Positions 52,928 through 62,743 of a stretch of 64,000 nucleotides of DNA are shown one piece after another. Every line of letters starts with the position of its first letter. The first letter of the stretch is position 1. The stretch is from G965267335 sp965267335 (lineage in GTDB: Bacteria; Bacteroidota; Bacteroidia; Cytophagales; JAAEPT01), in the NCBI GenBank assembly GCA_965267335.1, contig OZ253953.1:1364001-1428000 (forward strand), written 5' to 3'. A model generated the notes under the pieces. It was given only the letters and a program-made list of their open reading frames with translations. It was not told the origin of the DNA and searched no databases. Both the position numbers and the translations under genes were made by a program.

Positions 52928-53016
52928 TGTAAATTTGTTTACCCGAATATACGTTTCTAAAATGGGAAGTTCAATTAATTCATTAACTTCGAAATGAATA
53001 TAACTCGGTACAATAT

Positions 53017-53718
53017 TTGAAGCCTGTCTTAGTTATATCATTTGTTTTGAGAAGAATTTTGCAAATACTGACCTTTACTTTACTTCTGGCATATGGATTA
53101 CCATCATACGCCCAGGAGGATAAGCTGGATCATTATTCAGATATTATTCAGTTGTCAGGTATAGTTGTATCAGGCGATAGTGCCTATGGTGTGCCTGGTG
53201 TGTTCTTATACCTGCCTAAAACAGGGCAGGGAACAATGTCGAATCATGTGGGGTATTTTTCGATCGCGGTGAAGAAGTCTGACACATTAGAAATAAGGGC
53301 TCTGGGCTATAAAAGAAAGATATTCATGATACCTGAAGAGCCCGAGGAAAAGCTTTCGGTAATCATAGAGCTTGTTCAGGATACCATTACCTATCCTGCA
53401 ATTACGATAACCGCCTTTCCTTCAGAAAGAGAGTTCAAACAGGCCTTTTTGGCTCAGGATATACCTGAAGAAGAGCTTGATAATATGTACAAAAACCTGA
53501 ATGATCAGATCATGTCAAGACTATTGGTTGATCTTGAATTAGATGGTAGCGAGACCAGTGCCTACTATATGCAGCAACAAGTCAATCAACTGGAGAATAG
53601 AAATATGGCTCCAGTAATCACTTTGGCAGATCCTTTTGCTTGGAGCAGGTTTATTAAGGACTTAAAAGAACACAAGAGAAAGAAGGAGGAAGAAAAAAGC
53701 CAGAACAGAAAATACTAG
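53017..53718 (+). CDS. Secreted protein with carboxypeptidase-regulatory-like domain
   Basis: 233 residues from a TTG start (no ATG is in frame above the signal peptide LTFTLLLAYGLPSYAQ). Residues ~45-125 form a beta-sandwich (QLSGIVVSGDSAYGVPGV, NHVGYFSIAVKKSDTLEI) of the kind found at the start of TonB receptors and standalone in Bacteroidota. The C-terminus is charged and helical. Confidence 0.7.
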   Translation: MKPVLVISFVLRRILQILTFTLLLAYGLPSYAQEDKLDHYSDIIQLSGIVVSGDSAYGVPGVFLYLPKTGQGTMSNHVGYFSIAVKKSDTLEIRALGYKRKIFMIPEEPEEKLSVIIELVQDTITYPAITITAFPSEREFKQAFLAQDIPEEELDNMYKNLNDQIMSRLLVDLELDGSETSAYYMQQQVNQLENRNMAPVITLADPFAWSRFIKDLKEHKRKKEEEKSQNRKY

Positions 53719-54290
53719 GGGTGTATTAAGTTGATGATTGCAACTCCTGTCACAGCTCCGGTAATTATCAATAACCATTCCCTACTTTTTACCCGAAGCA
53801 ATCCAATAACCGTGGTCGATAATGTCAAAATACAGATCAAGACGGTAAAGTGAGCTAGTATTATACCACAACCATATTCTAGAGTACCAAGGAATACCGA
53901 TTCGTTTCCTATTTTATGAACACCTCTTTGGAAGAATAATATTCCAAAGAGAATTCCGAATATCAGTGATAAATAGTACCTGTATTTTTGGGTTGGATGC
54001 GTATTACTAAACAGGTTTTTTCGGTAAGAGAAGTTTCCAAAAGCAATGATCAGAATGGCGATTGGTGTTACCAGTGCGGCCAAGTCGAGGCTATAGCTCA
54101 TACTTTTCCAGCTCATTACCGCCATTGTAGATAAGTAGCCCGCGATCAGGGTCAATAACAGAGCTACCGCTCTTTTCCAATCTTTGGTAGAAAAGATACC
54201 GCACAACGCGATGATAAACAGTACTTGCTCGTAGTTGTTCTTGGTTGCGGTCTCAAGAAATCCATATGAGAATAAACTGGTATTCTCCAA
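53715..54290 (-). CDS. HupE/UreJ-like membrane protein
   Basis: 191 residues with six spans. GFLETATKNNYEQVLFIIAL, an Asp/His-poor core and a HKIGNES loop resemble HupE/UreJ-like permeases of Bacteroidota, some linked to metal uptake. The substrate is unknown. Convergent with the preceding gene by 4 bp. Confidence 0.6.
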   Translation of the reverse strand: MENTSLFSYGFLETATKNNYEQVLFIIALCGIFSTKDWKRAVALLLTLIAGYLSTMAVMSWKSMSYSLDLAALVTPIAILIIAFGNFSYRKNLFSNTHPTQKYRYYLSLIFGILFGILFFQRGVHKIGNESVFLGTLEYGCGIILAHFTVLICILTLSTTVIGLLRVKSREWLLIITGAVTGVAIINLIHP

Positions 54291-54381
54291 TTGAGTAAAC
54301 TTTAGTTTCAGATTGAGCTAACGAACTGACGTTAACTGACTATTATTATAAAAAAGTATACGGAGAATACTGTAAAAAGAT

Positions 54382-54414
54382 ATGCCGTCTCAAAAAATAC
54401 AATTGAGACGGCAT
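54382..54414 (-). terminator. clpB terminator
   Basis: ATGCCGTCTCAA (54382-54393) pairs with TTGAGACGGCAT (54403-54414), a perfect 12-bp stem with a 9-base loop. On the minus strand it follows clpB and runs into ATC then five Ts. Confidence 0.9.
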
Positions 54415-54424
54415 CTTGCTATTT

Positions 54425-57031
54425 CTAAATTTCGACTTTATCCAGATTCAGGAAGCTAATATTTCCATCTTCCAGTGTGATGCCGATTACATTGTCGGCA
54501 GTCACTTCACCAGCGATGATCTTTTTCGATAGTTCGTTAAGAATTTCACGCTGCATTACACGTTTCAGTGGTCTTGCCCCATATTGAGGCTCGAACCCAA
54601 GTTCCCCCAGTTTGTCCAAGACTTCATCGGAAGCTTCAATATGTATGTTCGAATCCTCCAAACGGTCCTGGATTATCTTGAACTGTATTTCCACAATTTT
54701 GCGAATCTCCGTTTTAGATAATGGAGTAAACATGATTGTTTCATCAATACGGTTCAGGAATTCGGGACGCACGGATCGTTTCAGAATTTCAAGTACCTCG
54801 CGTTTGGTCTCTTCCATTACTTCAATGGCCGGAGCACCTTTTCCGGCTAAGTTGTTTTGAATTACGTCCGAGCCAATATTCGATGTCATTATGACAATTG
54901 TGTTCTTGAAGTTTGCCGTACGGCCCTTATTGTCAGTCAAACGGCCATCTTCCAACACCTGAAGTAATATGTTGAATACATCAGGGTGGGCTTTTTCTAT
55001 TTCATCTAACAGAATAACGCTATATGGCTTTCTTCTTACTGCCTCAGTAAGCTGACCTCCCTCGTCATAACCAACATATCCCGGAGGGGCACCAATTAGT
55101 CGGCTCACGGCATGACGCTCCTGATACTCCGACATATCGATGCGTACCATTGAGTTTTCGTCATTGAACAAATACTCAGCCAGAGCCTTGGCAAGTTCTG
55201 TCTTACCAACTCCCGTTGTACCAAGAAAGATGAATGAGCCAATAGGTCGTTTCGGGTCCTGAAGTCCAGCTCTGCTTCTTCTAACTGCATCAGACACTGC
55301 CTGAATAGCTTCCGATTGCCCTGCCACTCTTTTGTGCAATTCCTCTTCTAAGTGAAGCAACTTGTGTTTTTCACTTTCCAGCATTTTGGACACTGGAATT
55401 CCAGTCCATTTTGCAACAACCTCTCCGATGTGCTCAGGAGTTACTTCCTCAGTGAGCATTGCGCCACTACTTTGCATTTCCTTCATTTGCTCCTGGAGTC
55501 CTGCCAGTCGCTCTTCGCTTTCCTTGATTTTACCATAGCGTAGCTCAGCGACCTTTCCAAAGTCTCCTGAACGCTCAGCATTTTCGGCCTCTACTTTATA
55601 TCGGTCTATGTTTTCCTTCTCCTTCTGAATGTTTTCAATGACCTCTTTTTCACTCTGCCACTTAGCTCTAAGACTATCTCTTTTCTCAGTTAGCTCTGCT
55701 ATATCCTTAGATAATTGTGACTCTTTTGTTTTATTCTTCTCCCTGCGAATGGCCTCGCGCTCAATCTCCAGTTTCATTATCTGACGTTGTACTTCATCCA
55801 GTTCTTCTGGAAGCGAGTCAATAACAATTCGAAGTTTAGAGGCTGCTTCATCCATCAGGTCAATAGCTTTGTCTGGTAGAAACCGGTCTGCGATGTATCG
55901 GTCTGAAAGTTCGACTGCTGCAATTACTGCATCATCCTGAACCCGCACACCATGGTGTACTTCATACTTCTCTTTAATTCCCCGTAGTATGGATATTGCA
56001 TCTTCCTTGCTGGGCTCATCAACGATCACAGATTGAAAACGTCTCTCCAGCGCCTTATCTTTCTCTATGTATTTTTGATATTCATCCAGTGTAGTTGCTC
56101 CGATGGCGTGTAACTCACCTCGGGCAAGAGCAGGTTTTAATAGGTTGGCTGCATCCATCGCACCATCTCCTCCGCCACCGGCACCGATCAAGGTGTGAAT
56201 TTCATCTATGAAAAGCACAATCTCCCCATCGCTATCAGTCACTTCTTTGATTACTGCTTTCAGTCGCTCTTCAAATTCACCTTTGTATTTGGCACCGGCT
56301 ACAAGAAGTCCCATATCTAGTGACACCAGCGTTTTTGATTTTAGGTTTTCTGGTACATCACCTTGTACTATTCTTTGAGCCAGCCCCTCTGCGATGGCGG
56401 TTTTACCAACCCCTGGTTCTCCAATTAGAACCGGGTTGTTTTTTGTTCTCCTTGATAGAATTTGTAGTACACGTCTGATTTCCTCATCCCGGCCAATAAC
56501 AGGATCAATCTTTCCATCCTTAGCCAGTTGATTCAGGTTTTTGGAATACCTTTCCAGCGATCGGTACTTTGCTTCCGCATTTTGGTCCTGCACATTTCTG
56601 CCTCCTCTTAGCTGCATGATTGCCTCGCTAAGGTCTTTCTCATTAAACCCAACTTCTTTCATCAGGCTCGCTACATTGTCCTTGCCGTCCAGGATTCCCA
56701 ATATTAAGTGCTCCACGGCCACATATTCATCCTTTAGTTTTTTAAGGTATTTGTTAGCCGATTGTAATGCCGCATTAGCCGCATTAGATAGATAGGGGCT
56801 TGTTGCATCGCTTTTCGGGTAGTTGTTTACTATGTCGTTCAGCTTTTCTGTGAAATGTCCTCTGTTTACATTCAGTTTTTTGATGATAAACGAGATGACA
56901 TTTTCATCGGATGACATTATCCCTTGAAGCAAATGCCCTGTATCTATAATTTGCTGCTGATTGTTAGCAGCGAGTTCAGTAGATTTTTTGATTACCTCCT
57001 GAGCTTTTATTGTGTAGTTTTCAAAATTCAT
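54425..57031 (-). CDS. clpB: ClpB disaggregase
   Basis: 868 residues, the usual ClpB size. N-domain (1-145), first ATPase with GEPGVGKT and LFIDEIHTLIGAG, coiled-coil M-domain (~400-530, KNKTKESQLSKDIAEL), second ATPase with GTTGVGKT and YVGYDEGGQLTEAVR, and the C-terminal D2-small domain. With DnaK it rescues aggregated proteins. An AGGAAGGA stretch lies just upstream of the ATG. Confidence 0.97.
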   Translation of the reverse strand: MNFENYTIKAQEVIKKSTELAANNQQQIIDTGHLLQGIMSSDENVISFIIKKLNVNRGHFTEKLNDIVNNYPKSDATSPYLSNAANAALQSANKYLKKLKDEYVAVEHLILGILDGKDNVASLMKEVGFNEKDLSEAIMQLRGGRNVQDQNAEAKYRSLERYSKNLNQLAKDGKIDPVIGRDEEIRRVLQILSRRTKNNPVLIGEPGVGKTAIAEGLAQRIVQGDVPENLKSKTLVSLDMGLLVAGAKYKGEFEERLKAVIKEVTDSDGEIVLFIDEIHTLIGAGGGGDGAMDAANLLKPALARGELHAIGATTLDEYQKYIEKDKALERRFQSVIVDEPSKEDAISILRGIKEKYEVHHGVRVQDDAVIAAVELSDRYIADRFLPDKAIDLMDEAASKLRIVIDSLPEELDEVQRQIMKLEIEREAIRREKNKTKESQLSKDIAELTEKRDSLRAKWQSEKEVIENIQKEKENIDRYKVEAENAERSGDFGKVAELRYGKIKESEERLAGLQEQMKEMQSSGAMLTEEVTPEHIGEVVAKWTGIPVSKMLESEKHKLLHLEEELHKRVAGQSEAIQAVSDAVRRSRAGLQDPKRPIGSFIFLGTTGVGKTELAKALAEYLFNDENSMVRIDMSEYQERHAVSRLIGAPPGYVGYDEGGQLTEAVRRKPYSVILLDEIEKAHPDVFNILLQVLEDGRLTDNKGRTANFKNTIVIMTSNIGSDVIQNNLAGKGAPAIEVMEETKREVLEILKRSVRPEFLNRIDETIMFTPLSKTEIRKIVEIQFKIIQDRLEDSNIHIEASDEVLDKLGELGFEPQYGARPLKRVMQREILNELSKKIIAGEVTADNVIGITLEDGNISFLNLDKVEI

Positions 57032-57185
57032 CTTAGTCCTTCCTTTTAGTTTTCAAATTCATTATTAGCTGATCAAACCATGGTCCATTTTGAAAATCTG
57101 GAAATAATGGCAGAAATTCATTTCTTTCAAATATCAAAAACAGTCATTTTGGCAGATTTAGAGCTGTTTTTATAAAATTAAGCAC

Positions 57186-57193
57186 TACTTTTG
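57186..57193 (+). promoter_or_regulatory. -7 box of the thioesterase gene
   Basis: TACTTTTG matches TAnnTTTG and lies 33 bp before the ATG at 57227. A clear -33 TTG was not picked out. Confidence 0.4.
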
Positions 57194-57226
57194 TCTGATT
57201 TCAATCACTGTTTAAGACTACTAATT

Positions 57227-57652
57227 ATGGCTAAAGTCACCATTGAGATTCCTGAGAAATTTACTTTTTCTACAAAAACTTATATCCGTGTTACTGATCT
57301 GAACTATGGGGGACACGTTGGCAACGATACCATCTTGGGGTTGATGCATGAAGCACGTGTTCGTTTCTTAAAACATCACGGATATGAGGAGCTTAATATG
57401 GAGGGAGTAGGCATTATCATGAATGATGCGGCTATAGTTTATAAGAATGAGTTATTTCATGGTGACAGGGTTGAGATTGAGGTTGCCGCTCAGGACTTTT
57501 CAGCTGTGGGTTTTGATTTGGTATATCGGCTGTCTGATAAAGAAAGTGAAAAAGAAGTTGCCATAGGAAAAACAGGGATCGTTTGTTTTGATTATGAAAA
57601 AAGAAAAGTAGCCCGGTTACCTGAAGCAGCTAAAACCAAATTAAGCGCATAA
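57227..57652 (+). CDS. Acyl-CoA thioesterase, hotdog fold
   Basis: ATG 57227 (MAKVTIEIPEKF) is preferred over the frame start at 57191. 141 residues. The hotdog signature TDLNYGGHVGNDTIL with the Asp and His, then EARVRFLKHHGY. It probably hydrolyses acyl-CoA in a 4HBT-type manner. Divergent from clpB. Confidence 0.82.
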   Translation: MAKVTIEIPEKFTFSTKTYIRVTDLNYGGHVGNDTILGLMHEARVRFLKHHGYEELNMEGVGIIMNDAAIVYKNELFHGDRVEIEVAAQDFSAVGFDLVYRLSDKESEKEVAIGKTGIVCFDYEKRKVARLPEAAKTKLSA

Positions 57653-57659
57653 TTTGTTG

Positions 57660-57667
57660 TAACTTTG
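57660..57667 (+). promoter_or_regulatory. -7 box of rlmN
   Basis: TAACTTTG, the classic Bacteroidota form, ends 5 bp before the GTG start, so the transcript may have almost no leader. Confidence 0.5.
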
Positions 57668-57671
57668 CATC

Positions 57672-58718
57672 GTGAGTAATAAAAAGGACATACGGACATT
57701 AGAGTTGAAGGAGCTGAAGGAGTTTTTTGTTTCTATCAATGAAAAACCGTTCAAGGCTAAGCAGGTCTACGAGTGGCTATGGAAGAAGTCCGCATTGACA
57801 TTTGATGAGATGACCAATCTTTCAATTGCTACACGCGAGGAGTTGAGCAAGCAATTCGAAATCAAAAACGTTAGAATCGACTCACGGCAAACAAGCTCTG
57901 ATCGAACAATCAAATATTCATTTGCACTTCATGATGGAAATCTGGTGGAAGGTGTACTGATACCGACTACTGATAGAGCGACAGCCTGTATCTCCAGCCA
58001 GGTTGGATGTTCTTTGTCCTGTAAGTTTTGTGCGACCGGCTATCTTGAAAGAATGAGAAACCTGGATGCAGCGGAAATTTACGATCAGGTAGTACACATC
58101 AGAAATGAGGCGCAGACAAATTACGGACAGAACCTGACCAATATTGTATATATGGGGATGGGTGAACCTCTCTTAAATTATGCCAATACCTTGAAGTCAA
58201 TAGATAAAATCACTTCTGAGGAAGGGCTTGGTATGTCTCCAAAAAGAATTACGGTTTCTACCGCTGGCATTGCTAAGATGATCAAGAAGCTTGGTGATGA
58301 TGAAGTGAAATTTAATCTGGCACTATCGCTTCATGCAGCAAATGATGTAAAAAGAAATGAAATAATGCCGATTAATGAGTCCAACAATCTGGATGTACTG
58401 GCAGAGGCTCTGAATTATTTCTATGACAAGACCGGGACGCGGGTAACTTTTGAGTATATCGTTTTCAATGGAGTGAATGATACTATTCAGGACGCGAAAG
58501 AGTTGTACTCCTTTTGGAAAAAAGTACCCAGCAAGATCAATATCATTGAATATAACCCCATAGCGCAGGCCAATTTTAGAAATGCAGAGAAGGACGAGTT
58601 AGATCAATTTGTGGATTATCTTGAGCAAAAGAACGTAATTGTGAATGTGAGGCGTAGCCGGGGTAAGGACATAGATGCGGCTTGCGGACAATTAGCAGGA
58701 AAAGGAGGTAAAAAATGA
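57672..58718 (+). CDS. rlmN: 23S rRNA (A2503-C2) methyltransferase
   Basis: 348 residues, GTG start. Radical SAM motif CSLSCKFCATG, GMGEPLLNY, and the C-terminal catalytic Cys in AACGQLAG. Methylates 23S A2503 (and tRNA A37 in some species). It overlaps the next small gene by 4 bp. Confidence 0.96.
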   Translation: MSNKKDIRTLELKELKEFFVSINEKPFKAKQVYEWLWKKSALTFDEMTNLSIATREELSKQFEIKNVRIDSRQTSSDRTIKYSFALHDGNLVEGVLIPTTDRATACISSQVGCSLSCKFCATGYLERMRNLDAAEIYDQVVHIRNEAQTNYGQNLTNIVYMGMGEPLLNYANTLKSIDKITSEEGLGMSPKRITVSTAGIAKMIKKLGDDEVKFNLALSLHAANDVKRNEIMPINESNNLDVLAEALNYFYDKTGTRVTFEYIVFNGVNDTIQDAKELYSFWKKVPSKINIIEYNPIAQANFRNAEKDELDQFVDYLEQKNVIVNVRRSRGKDIDAACGQLAGKGGKK

Positions 58719-58981
58719 CATTCAAAGAGTATCTGGAATCAAAGAAGATAGACCCTAAATCGTTCTTTCAGGCTGACCAATCAACATTTCAGGAATGGAA
58801 GAATATTTTTGATCAGGTGAGCCCCAAAAGTTTTACTCAACAAAAACTGTTTCTGATTAACAAAGTTCGCAGACAGTACCCGCTTGTTGAAAAAGTGGAA
58901 TCTAAAGAACCTGAAAAGAAAGCCACACCCAAAGTGAAGATAGGAAGGAAGAGCCTGGGGGTGAAGATTGGGAAGAAATAG
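58715..58981 (+). CDS. Small basic protein after rlmN
   Basis: 88 residues. A helical first half (FKEYLESKKI, FQEWKNIFDQV, KLFLINKVRRQYPLV) and a strongly basic C-terminus (KVKIGRKSLGVKIGKK). The ATGA overlap with rlmN makes it a real gene. No family recognised; the basic tail suggests nucleic acid or ribosome contact (inference). Confidence 0.6.
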   Translation: MTFKEYLESKKIDPKSFFQADQSTFQEWKNIFDQVSPKSFTQQKLFLINKVRRQYPLVEKVESKEPEKKATPKVKIGRKSLGVKIGKK

Positions 58982-59145
58982 GAGATAAGACTTAAGATTT
59001 AAGACCTAAGAAATAAGATTTTTGTTCTCAAATGAATAAGAATGTCGAACACCGAACAAGGAATTACCATTGTGTTGTAGAGGTAGTTAGTAAACCCAAT
59101 GGAAAGTCTGAGATAGAAGTTCTAGCTTTGAAACAAGCCTAATTC
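58982..59145. other. Intergenic, AAG/TTAAGA repeats and a repeat-type phrase
   Basis: Starts with tandem GACTTAAGATTTAAGACC-like units (about 58985-59020), then GAATGTCGAACACCGAACAAGG, a phrase I remember from intergenic repeats in other Bacteroidota. No gene or RNA is supported. Confidence 0.4.
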
Positions 59146-59970
59146 TTAACTTGTCGCCTTCTTACGCTTTCCCTTCTTTACGGGCTGAAATACCCTATTC
59201 AGGTTTCTCCTAAGCGCAGCTTTATCTAGCCCAGCCTTCATCTTACCCTGATAGGTCATGGAAATCTCACCAGATTCCTCACTGACTATAATTACAAAAC
59301 TATCCGTTACTTCTGACAGTCCCAATCCGGCTCTGTGGCGCATACCATATTTTGCGGGAATATCTCCCCGGTCGGAGACTGGTACCAGACATCGGGCTGC
59401 GACAACTGTATTACCCGAAATGATTACTGCTCCATCATGCATCGGACTGTGTTTGTTGAATATCGAAAGCAAGAGCCTCATGGAAAGATTGGCATTCAAA
59501 TGATCACCTGTATCAGCATATTCTTTTAGGTCGGAATCTTGGGTCAGCGCAATAAGAGCACCTGTTTGGGTTTTTGATAGCTCATCTACGGCATCCAGGA
59601 TGTGATTAAAGTCTACTTTATCATCTTGATTCTTACCCAGATGCAGAAATTTGTAGATTCTTTCATTGTTGACACTGGTTGATTTTCCCACTAGCAGGAG
59701 AAACCTTCGAATTTCCTGTTGAAAAAGTATAATAGCCGCCAAAACTCCCACTCCAATGAATTGCCCCAGGATATCACTTAACAAATGCATTCCTGATGCG
59801 TTTACAAGTAGGTAAAACAGGTATATGGACATCAAGCCCAGGAAAATTTTTACCGCTACACTGCCTTTGAGCAACTTATACAATTGGTAGAGAAGAATGC
59901 TGACAAGCAATATATCGAGAATATCAATGAATCTGATTTCTAAAAATCCTATGTGAAACAGCAGACTCAT
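59146..59970 (-). CDS. dacA: Diadenylate cyclase DacA/CdaA
   Basis: 274 residues. Three N-terminal spans (FIDILDILLVSILLYQL.., AVKIFLGLMSIYLFYLLVN, FIGVGVLAAIILF), then the DisA_N domain with DGAVIISGN and RHRAGLGLSE. Makes c-di-AMP at the membrane. It overlaps folP by 4 bp, an arrangement I also know from other Bacteroidota. Confidence 0.92.
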   Translation of the reverse strand: MSLLFHIGFLEIRFIDILDILLVSILLYQLYKLLKGSVAVKIFLGLMSIYLFYLLVNASGMHLLSDILGQFIGVGVLAAIILFQQEIRRFLLLVGKSTSVNNERIYKFLHLGKNQDDKVDFNHILDAVDELSKTQTGALIALTQDSDLKEYADTGDHLNANLSMRLLLSIFNKHSPMHDGAVIISGNTVVAARCLVPVSDRGDIPAKYGMRHRAGLGLSEVTDSFVIIVSEESGEISMTYQGKMKAGLDKAALRRNLNRVFQPVKKGKRKKATS

Positions 59971-60821
59971 TTTATCATTTTAAAAAGTTCAATTGTTTGC
60001 ATCGCTTCCTTTACATCGTGTACCCGCAATATTTTCGCTCCCTTTTGTAAGGCAATCATATTTAAGGCAGTAGTTCCATTCAATGCTTCCTGTGGTGTGA
60101 TGCTTAGCTTTTTATAAATCATCGACTTTCGCGATAACCCCACCAGTATCGGGAGATTGAACTCAGTAAATTTCTCCAATTTCCTCAGCAATTCATAGTT
60201 CTGTTCAAGGGTTTTAGCAAACCCAAATCCCGGATCAACGATTATTTGATTAACCCCTTTCTCTAGTATGTCATTTACCTTGTCAGCAAGCTCAGAGTAA
60301 ACATCCTCCACTAGGTTATCATAATTAGTGTTTTGGGTCATGTTTTGAGGAGTTCCTCTCATGTGCATAAGAATATAAGGACAACCATAAGAGGCTACTG
60401 TATCAAGGATGGCAGGGTCCGCTGTACCGGATGAAATGTCATTGATCATGAAAGCTCCGTTGTCCAAAGCCTGTTTAGCGACTAGAGATCGGAACGTATC
60501 AACAGAGATTAGCGCATCAGGGAATTCTTTTGAAATGGCTCTGACGGCAACCAAGGTTCTTTTCAACTCCGTCTCGGGAGGGACATCATCGGCTCCAGGT
60601 CGGGAAGAATAGCCTCCAATATCGATTATTTTCGCGCCCTCAGTCAATATTTGTTCAGCTTGTTGAAGGATATCTTTTTCCGAACTGAACTGTCCACCAT
60701 CAAAAAAAGAGTCAGGAGTAACGTTCAGAATACCCATAACTTCGGGCTCCTCAAGGTGGAGGGTTTTACCTTGATATTCAAATGAATTTTTTGATGAAAA
60801 AGCCGTATATTTCGCGTCCAA
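59967..60821 (-). CDS. folP: Dihydropteroate synthase
   Basis: TIM-barrel enzyme of folate synthesis: MGILNVTPDSFFDGG, IIVDPGFGFAKT, GLSRKSMI, RVHDV. The frame runs up to 60971, but that version reads into the divergent gene; TTG 60821 (LDAKYTAFSSK) gives the family-typical start and 284 residues. The divergent DUF1599 gene also uses TTG, 38 bp away. Confidence 0.9.
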   Translation of the reverse strand: MDAKYTAFSSKNSFEYQGKTLHLEEPEVMGILNVTPDSFFDGGQFSSEKDILQQAEQILTEGAKIIDIGGYSSRPGADDVPPETELKRTLVAVRAISKEFPDALISVDTFRSLVAKQALDNGAFMINDISSGTADPAILDTVASYGCPYILMHMRGTPQNMTQNTNYDNLVEDVYSELADKVNDILEKGVNQIIVDPGFGFAKTLEQNYELLRKLEKFTEFNLPILVGLSRKSMIYKKLSITPQEALNGTTALNMIALQKGAKILRVHDVKEAMQTIELFKMIK

Positions 60822-60859
60822 TTCGGGTTTTTTAGAAGCACAAATATTAAGATATAAAG

Positions 60860-61408
60860 TTGATAAGTCAAACAATAGATCAGTACAGAGAAGTAATTGC
60901 CTCTTGTAGAGAAGTATTTGAAAAGAAAACTGTTGACTATGGTACGGCCTGGAGAATTTTAAGGCTACCATCGATTACAGATCAAATCTTCATAAAAGCA
61001 CAAAGAATACGCTCCATTCAGGATAAAGGCGAGATGAAAGTCCAGGAGGATATTTCCTCTGAATTCATAGGGATTGTGAACTATTGCGTTATGGCGCTCA
61101 TTCAAATTGAGTTGGAAGGGGATGAAGAAATGGAATTACCAGTCGATCGCGTTAAGGAACTTTATACCAAGCATATTGAAGAGACGATTGATCTTTTTCA
61201 GAATAAAAATCATGATTACGGGGAAGCCTGGCGTGAGATGAGAGTTTCTTCTATCACAGATATCATATTGATGAAGTTGCTCCGGGTAAAACAGATTGAA
61301 GATAATCAAGGAGCCACATTGATTTCAGAAGGAGTAGATGCAAACTATCAGGATATGATTAATTATTCTGTTTTTTGCCTGATCAAGCTTCGCGAAGGAC
61401 AAAATTAA
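60860..61408 (+). CDS. DUF1599 protein with duplicated domain
   Basis: 182 residues, TTG start (an in-frame TAA lies just above). Two tandem copies of one ~80-residue unit: FEKKTVDYGTAWRILRLPSITDQ and FQNKNHDYGEAWREMRVSSITD, each followed by an IKAQRIRSIQDKG-like helix. Known family of unknown function beside folP in Bacteroidota. Its TAATG overlap links it to the next gene. Confidence 0.82.
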   Translation: MISQTIDQYREVIASCREVFEKKTVDYGTAWRILRLPSITDQIFIKAQRIRSIQDKGEMKVQEDISSEFIGIVNYCVMALIQIELEGDEEMELPVDRVKELYTKHIEETIDLFQNKNHDYGEAWREMRVSSITDIILMKLLRVKQIEDNQGATLISEGVDANYQDMINYSVFCLIKLREGQN

Positions 61409-62742
61409 TGGAGATACTTAGAAATATCTGTAGGTTTCTGGTCGGAGGGTTATTTGTTTTTTCCGGCTTTGTCAAGATCGTTGACCCTGTAGGTATGTCC
61501 ATCAAGCTGGAGAAGTACTATCATGTCTTTGATGAAAAGTTATTACCTCTTCCTTTACTTTTGACACTAATTATTCCTCTGGCTTGTGTTGCACTGTTTC
61601 TTACTAATCTGACGTTCTTCTTGGAAGGACATTGGATCAAATGGGTTGGGTTGCTGATCATGGGAGTCGCGCCTGTTGTATCGTATTTCGCCTTTGATAG
61701 CAGTCAGTTTAACAATGGAGAATCTATTAATTATTCCTATCTCTCGGGTGCCTCTCTCTTTTTATCCGTTCTGCTCACAACACTGGAAATCTGCCTTGGA
61801 GTAGCCTTATTGACCCTTTATAGGATCAAACAAACATCCTGGATGTTGTTAGGGTTGATTTTATTCTTTACCTGGTTAACTCTTTTTACGGCATTGACTG
61901 GCCAACCCAAGGACTGTGGCTGTTTTGGAGACTTTATGAAGCTTAATCCATGGACATCATTTGGTAAAGACATCATTTTGTTGGTGATGATTGTGGTGAT
62001 ATTTATTCAAAGGGATAAGTTCAATTCAAAGACCAATAACCTTAAAGGAGCGGTATTCAATTTGGCCAACGGAGTGTTTTGGGTGTTCTTTGCGAATTAT
62101 AATTTAAATCACTTACCTGTGATAGATTTCAGGCCCTATAAGGTGAATAATGACCTGAAAAAAGTGTTGGGATATGATAAATCCGATAAAGAAAAGGCAG
62201 ATTCGAAACAAAAAGTAGGCTATGCCGTTTTGAAGGATGGCTGGGAAGTGTTAATTTATGATGACTATACCAAGCCGGATATGGCTCATTTTCAGGAGCC
62301 CTACGAGTGGATTGGTACCGTTCCGATGGGATCGGGTTCCGATAAGGAGGTTAATAATTTTGCTTTATATCGTTCAGATTCCAGTGGTGCTGATATAGAT
62401 GTGACCAAAGGTTTACTTGAAGGTAAGAAATTGCTTTTCGTTGTAAATGAGCTAAAAGACAAGGATTCAGAAGAATTTGGTGAGCAAATTAAAGCTCTGG
62501 AACTGGGAATGAATAAACTTGACGGAGAAGTATGGATCGCCTGTGCTGACTTCCGATCCAAGTTTGAGGAGTTTAATAGGGTTGTAAAATTAGACGGACT
62601 CTATCACATGATTGACAAAGATGAGTCCAAAGCTGTAATACGTGCACGTTCCGGATTCCTTCTTATTGTTGATGGAATTGTGAAAGGAAAGTGGCATATT
62701 AATGATATACCTGAGATTGAGGAAATAAAGGCACTTTTGTAG
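61408..62742 (+). CDS. BT_3928-type membrane protein (DoxX/MauE-like)
   Basis: ATG 61408 (MEILRNICRFLVGG) shares one base with the DUF1599 stop; the frame starts at 61375. 444 residues. The first ~230 are membrane spans with DoxX-like FLVGGLFVFSGFVKIVDPVGMSIKLEKYY and the cysteine motif QPKDCGCFGDFM seen in MauE-type proteins. The C-terminal half is a soluble, thioredoxin-like domain. Probably handles redox or disulfide steps in the envelope. Confidence 0.78.
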   Translation: MEILRNICRFLVGGLFVFSGFVKIVDPVGMSIKLEKYYHVFDEKLLPLPLLLTLIIPLACVALFLTNLTFFLEGHWIKWVGLLIMGVAPVVSYFAFDSSQFNNGESINYSYLSGASLFLSVLLTTLEICLGVALLTLYRIKQTSWMLLGLILFFTWLTLFTALTGQPKDCGCFGDFMKLNPWTSFGKDIILLVMIVVIFIQRDKFNSKTNNLKGAVFNLANGVFWVFFANYNLNHLPVIDFRPYKVNNDLKKVLGYDKSDKEKADSKQKVGYAVLKDGWEVLIYDDYTKPDMAHFQEPYEWIGTVPMGSGSDKEVNNFALYRSDSSGADIDVTKGLLEGKKLLFVVNELKDKDSEEFGEQIKALELGMNKLDGEVWIACADFRSKFEEFNRVVKLDGLYHMIDKDESKAVIRARSGFLLIVDGIVKGKWHINDIPEIEEIKALL

Positions 62743-62743
62743 A

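Noticed and set aside
60822..60971. The longer folP reading frame
   Set aside because: The extra residues lie antisense to the DUF1599 gene and match nothing at the start of DHPS proteins.
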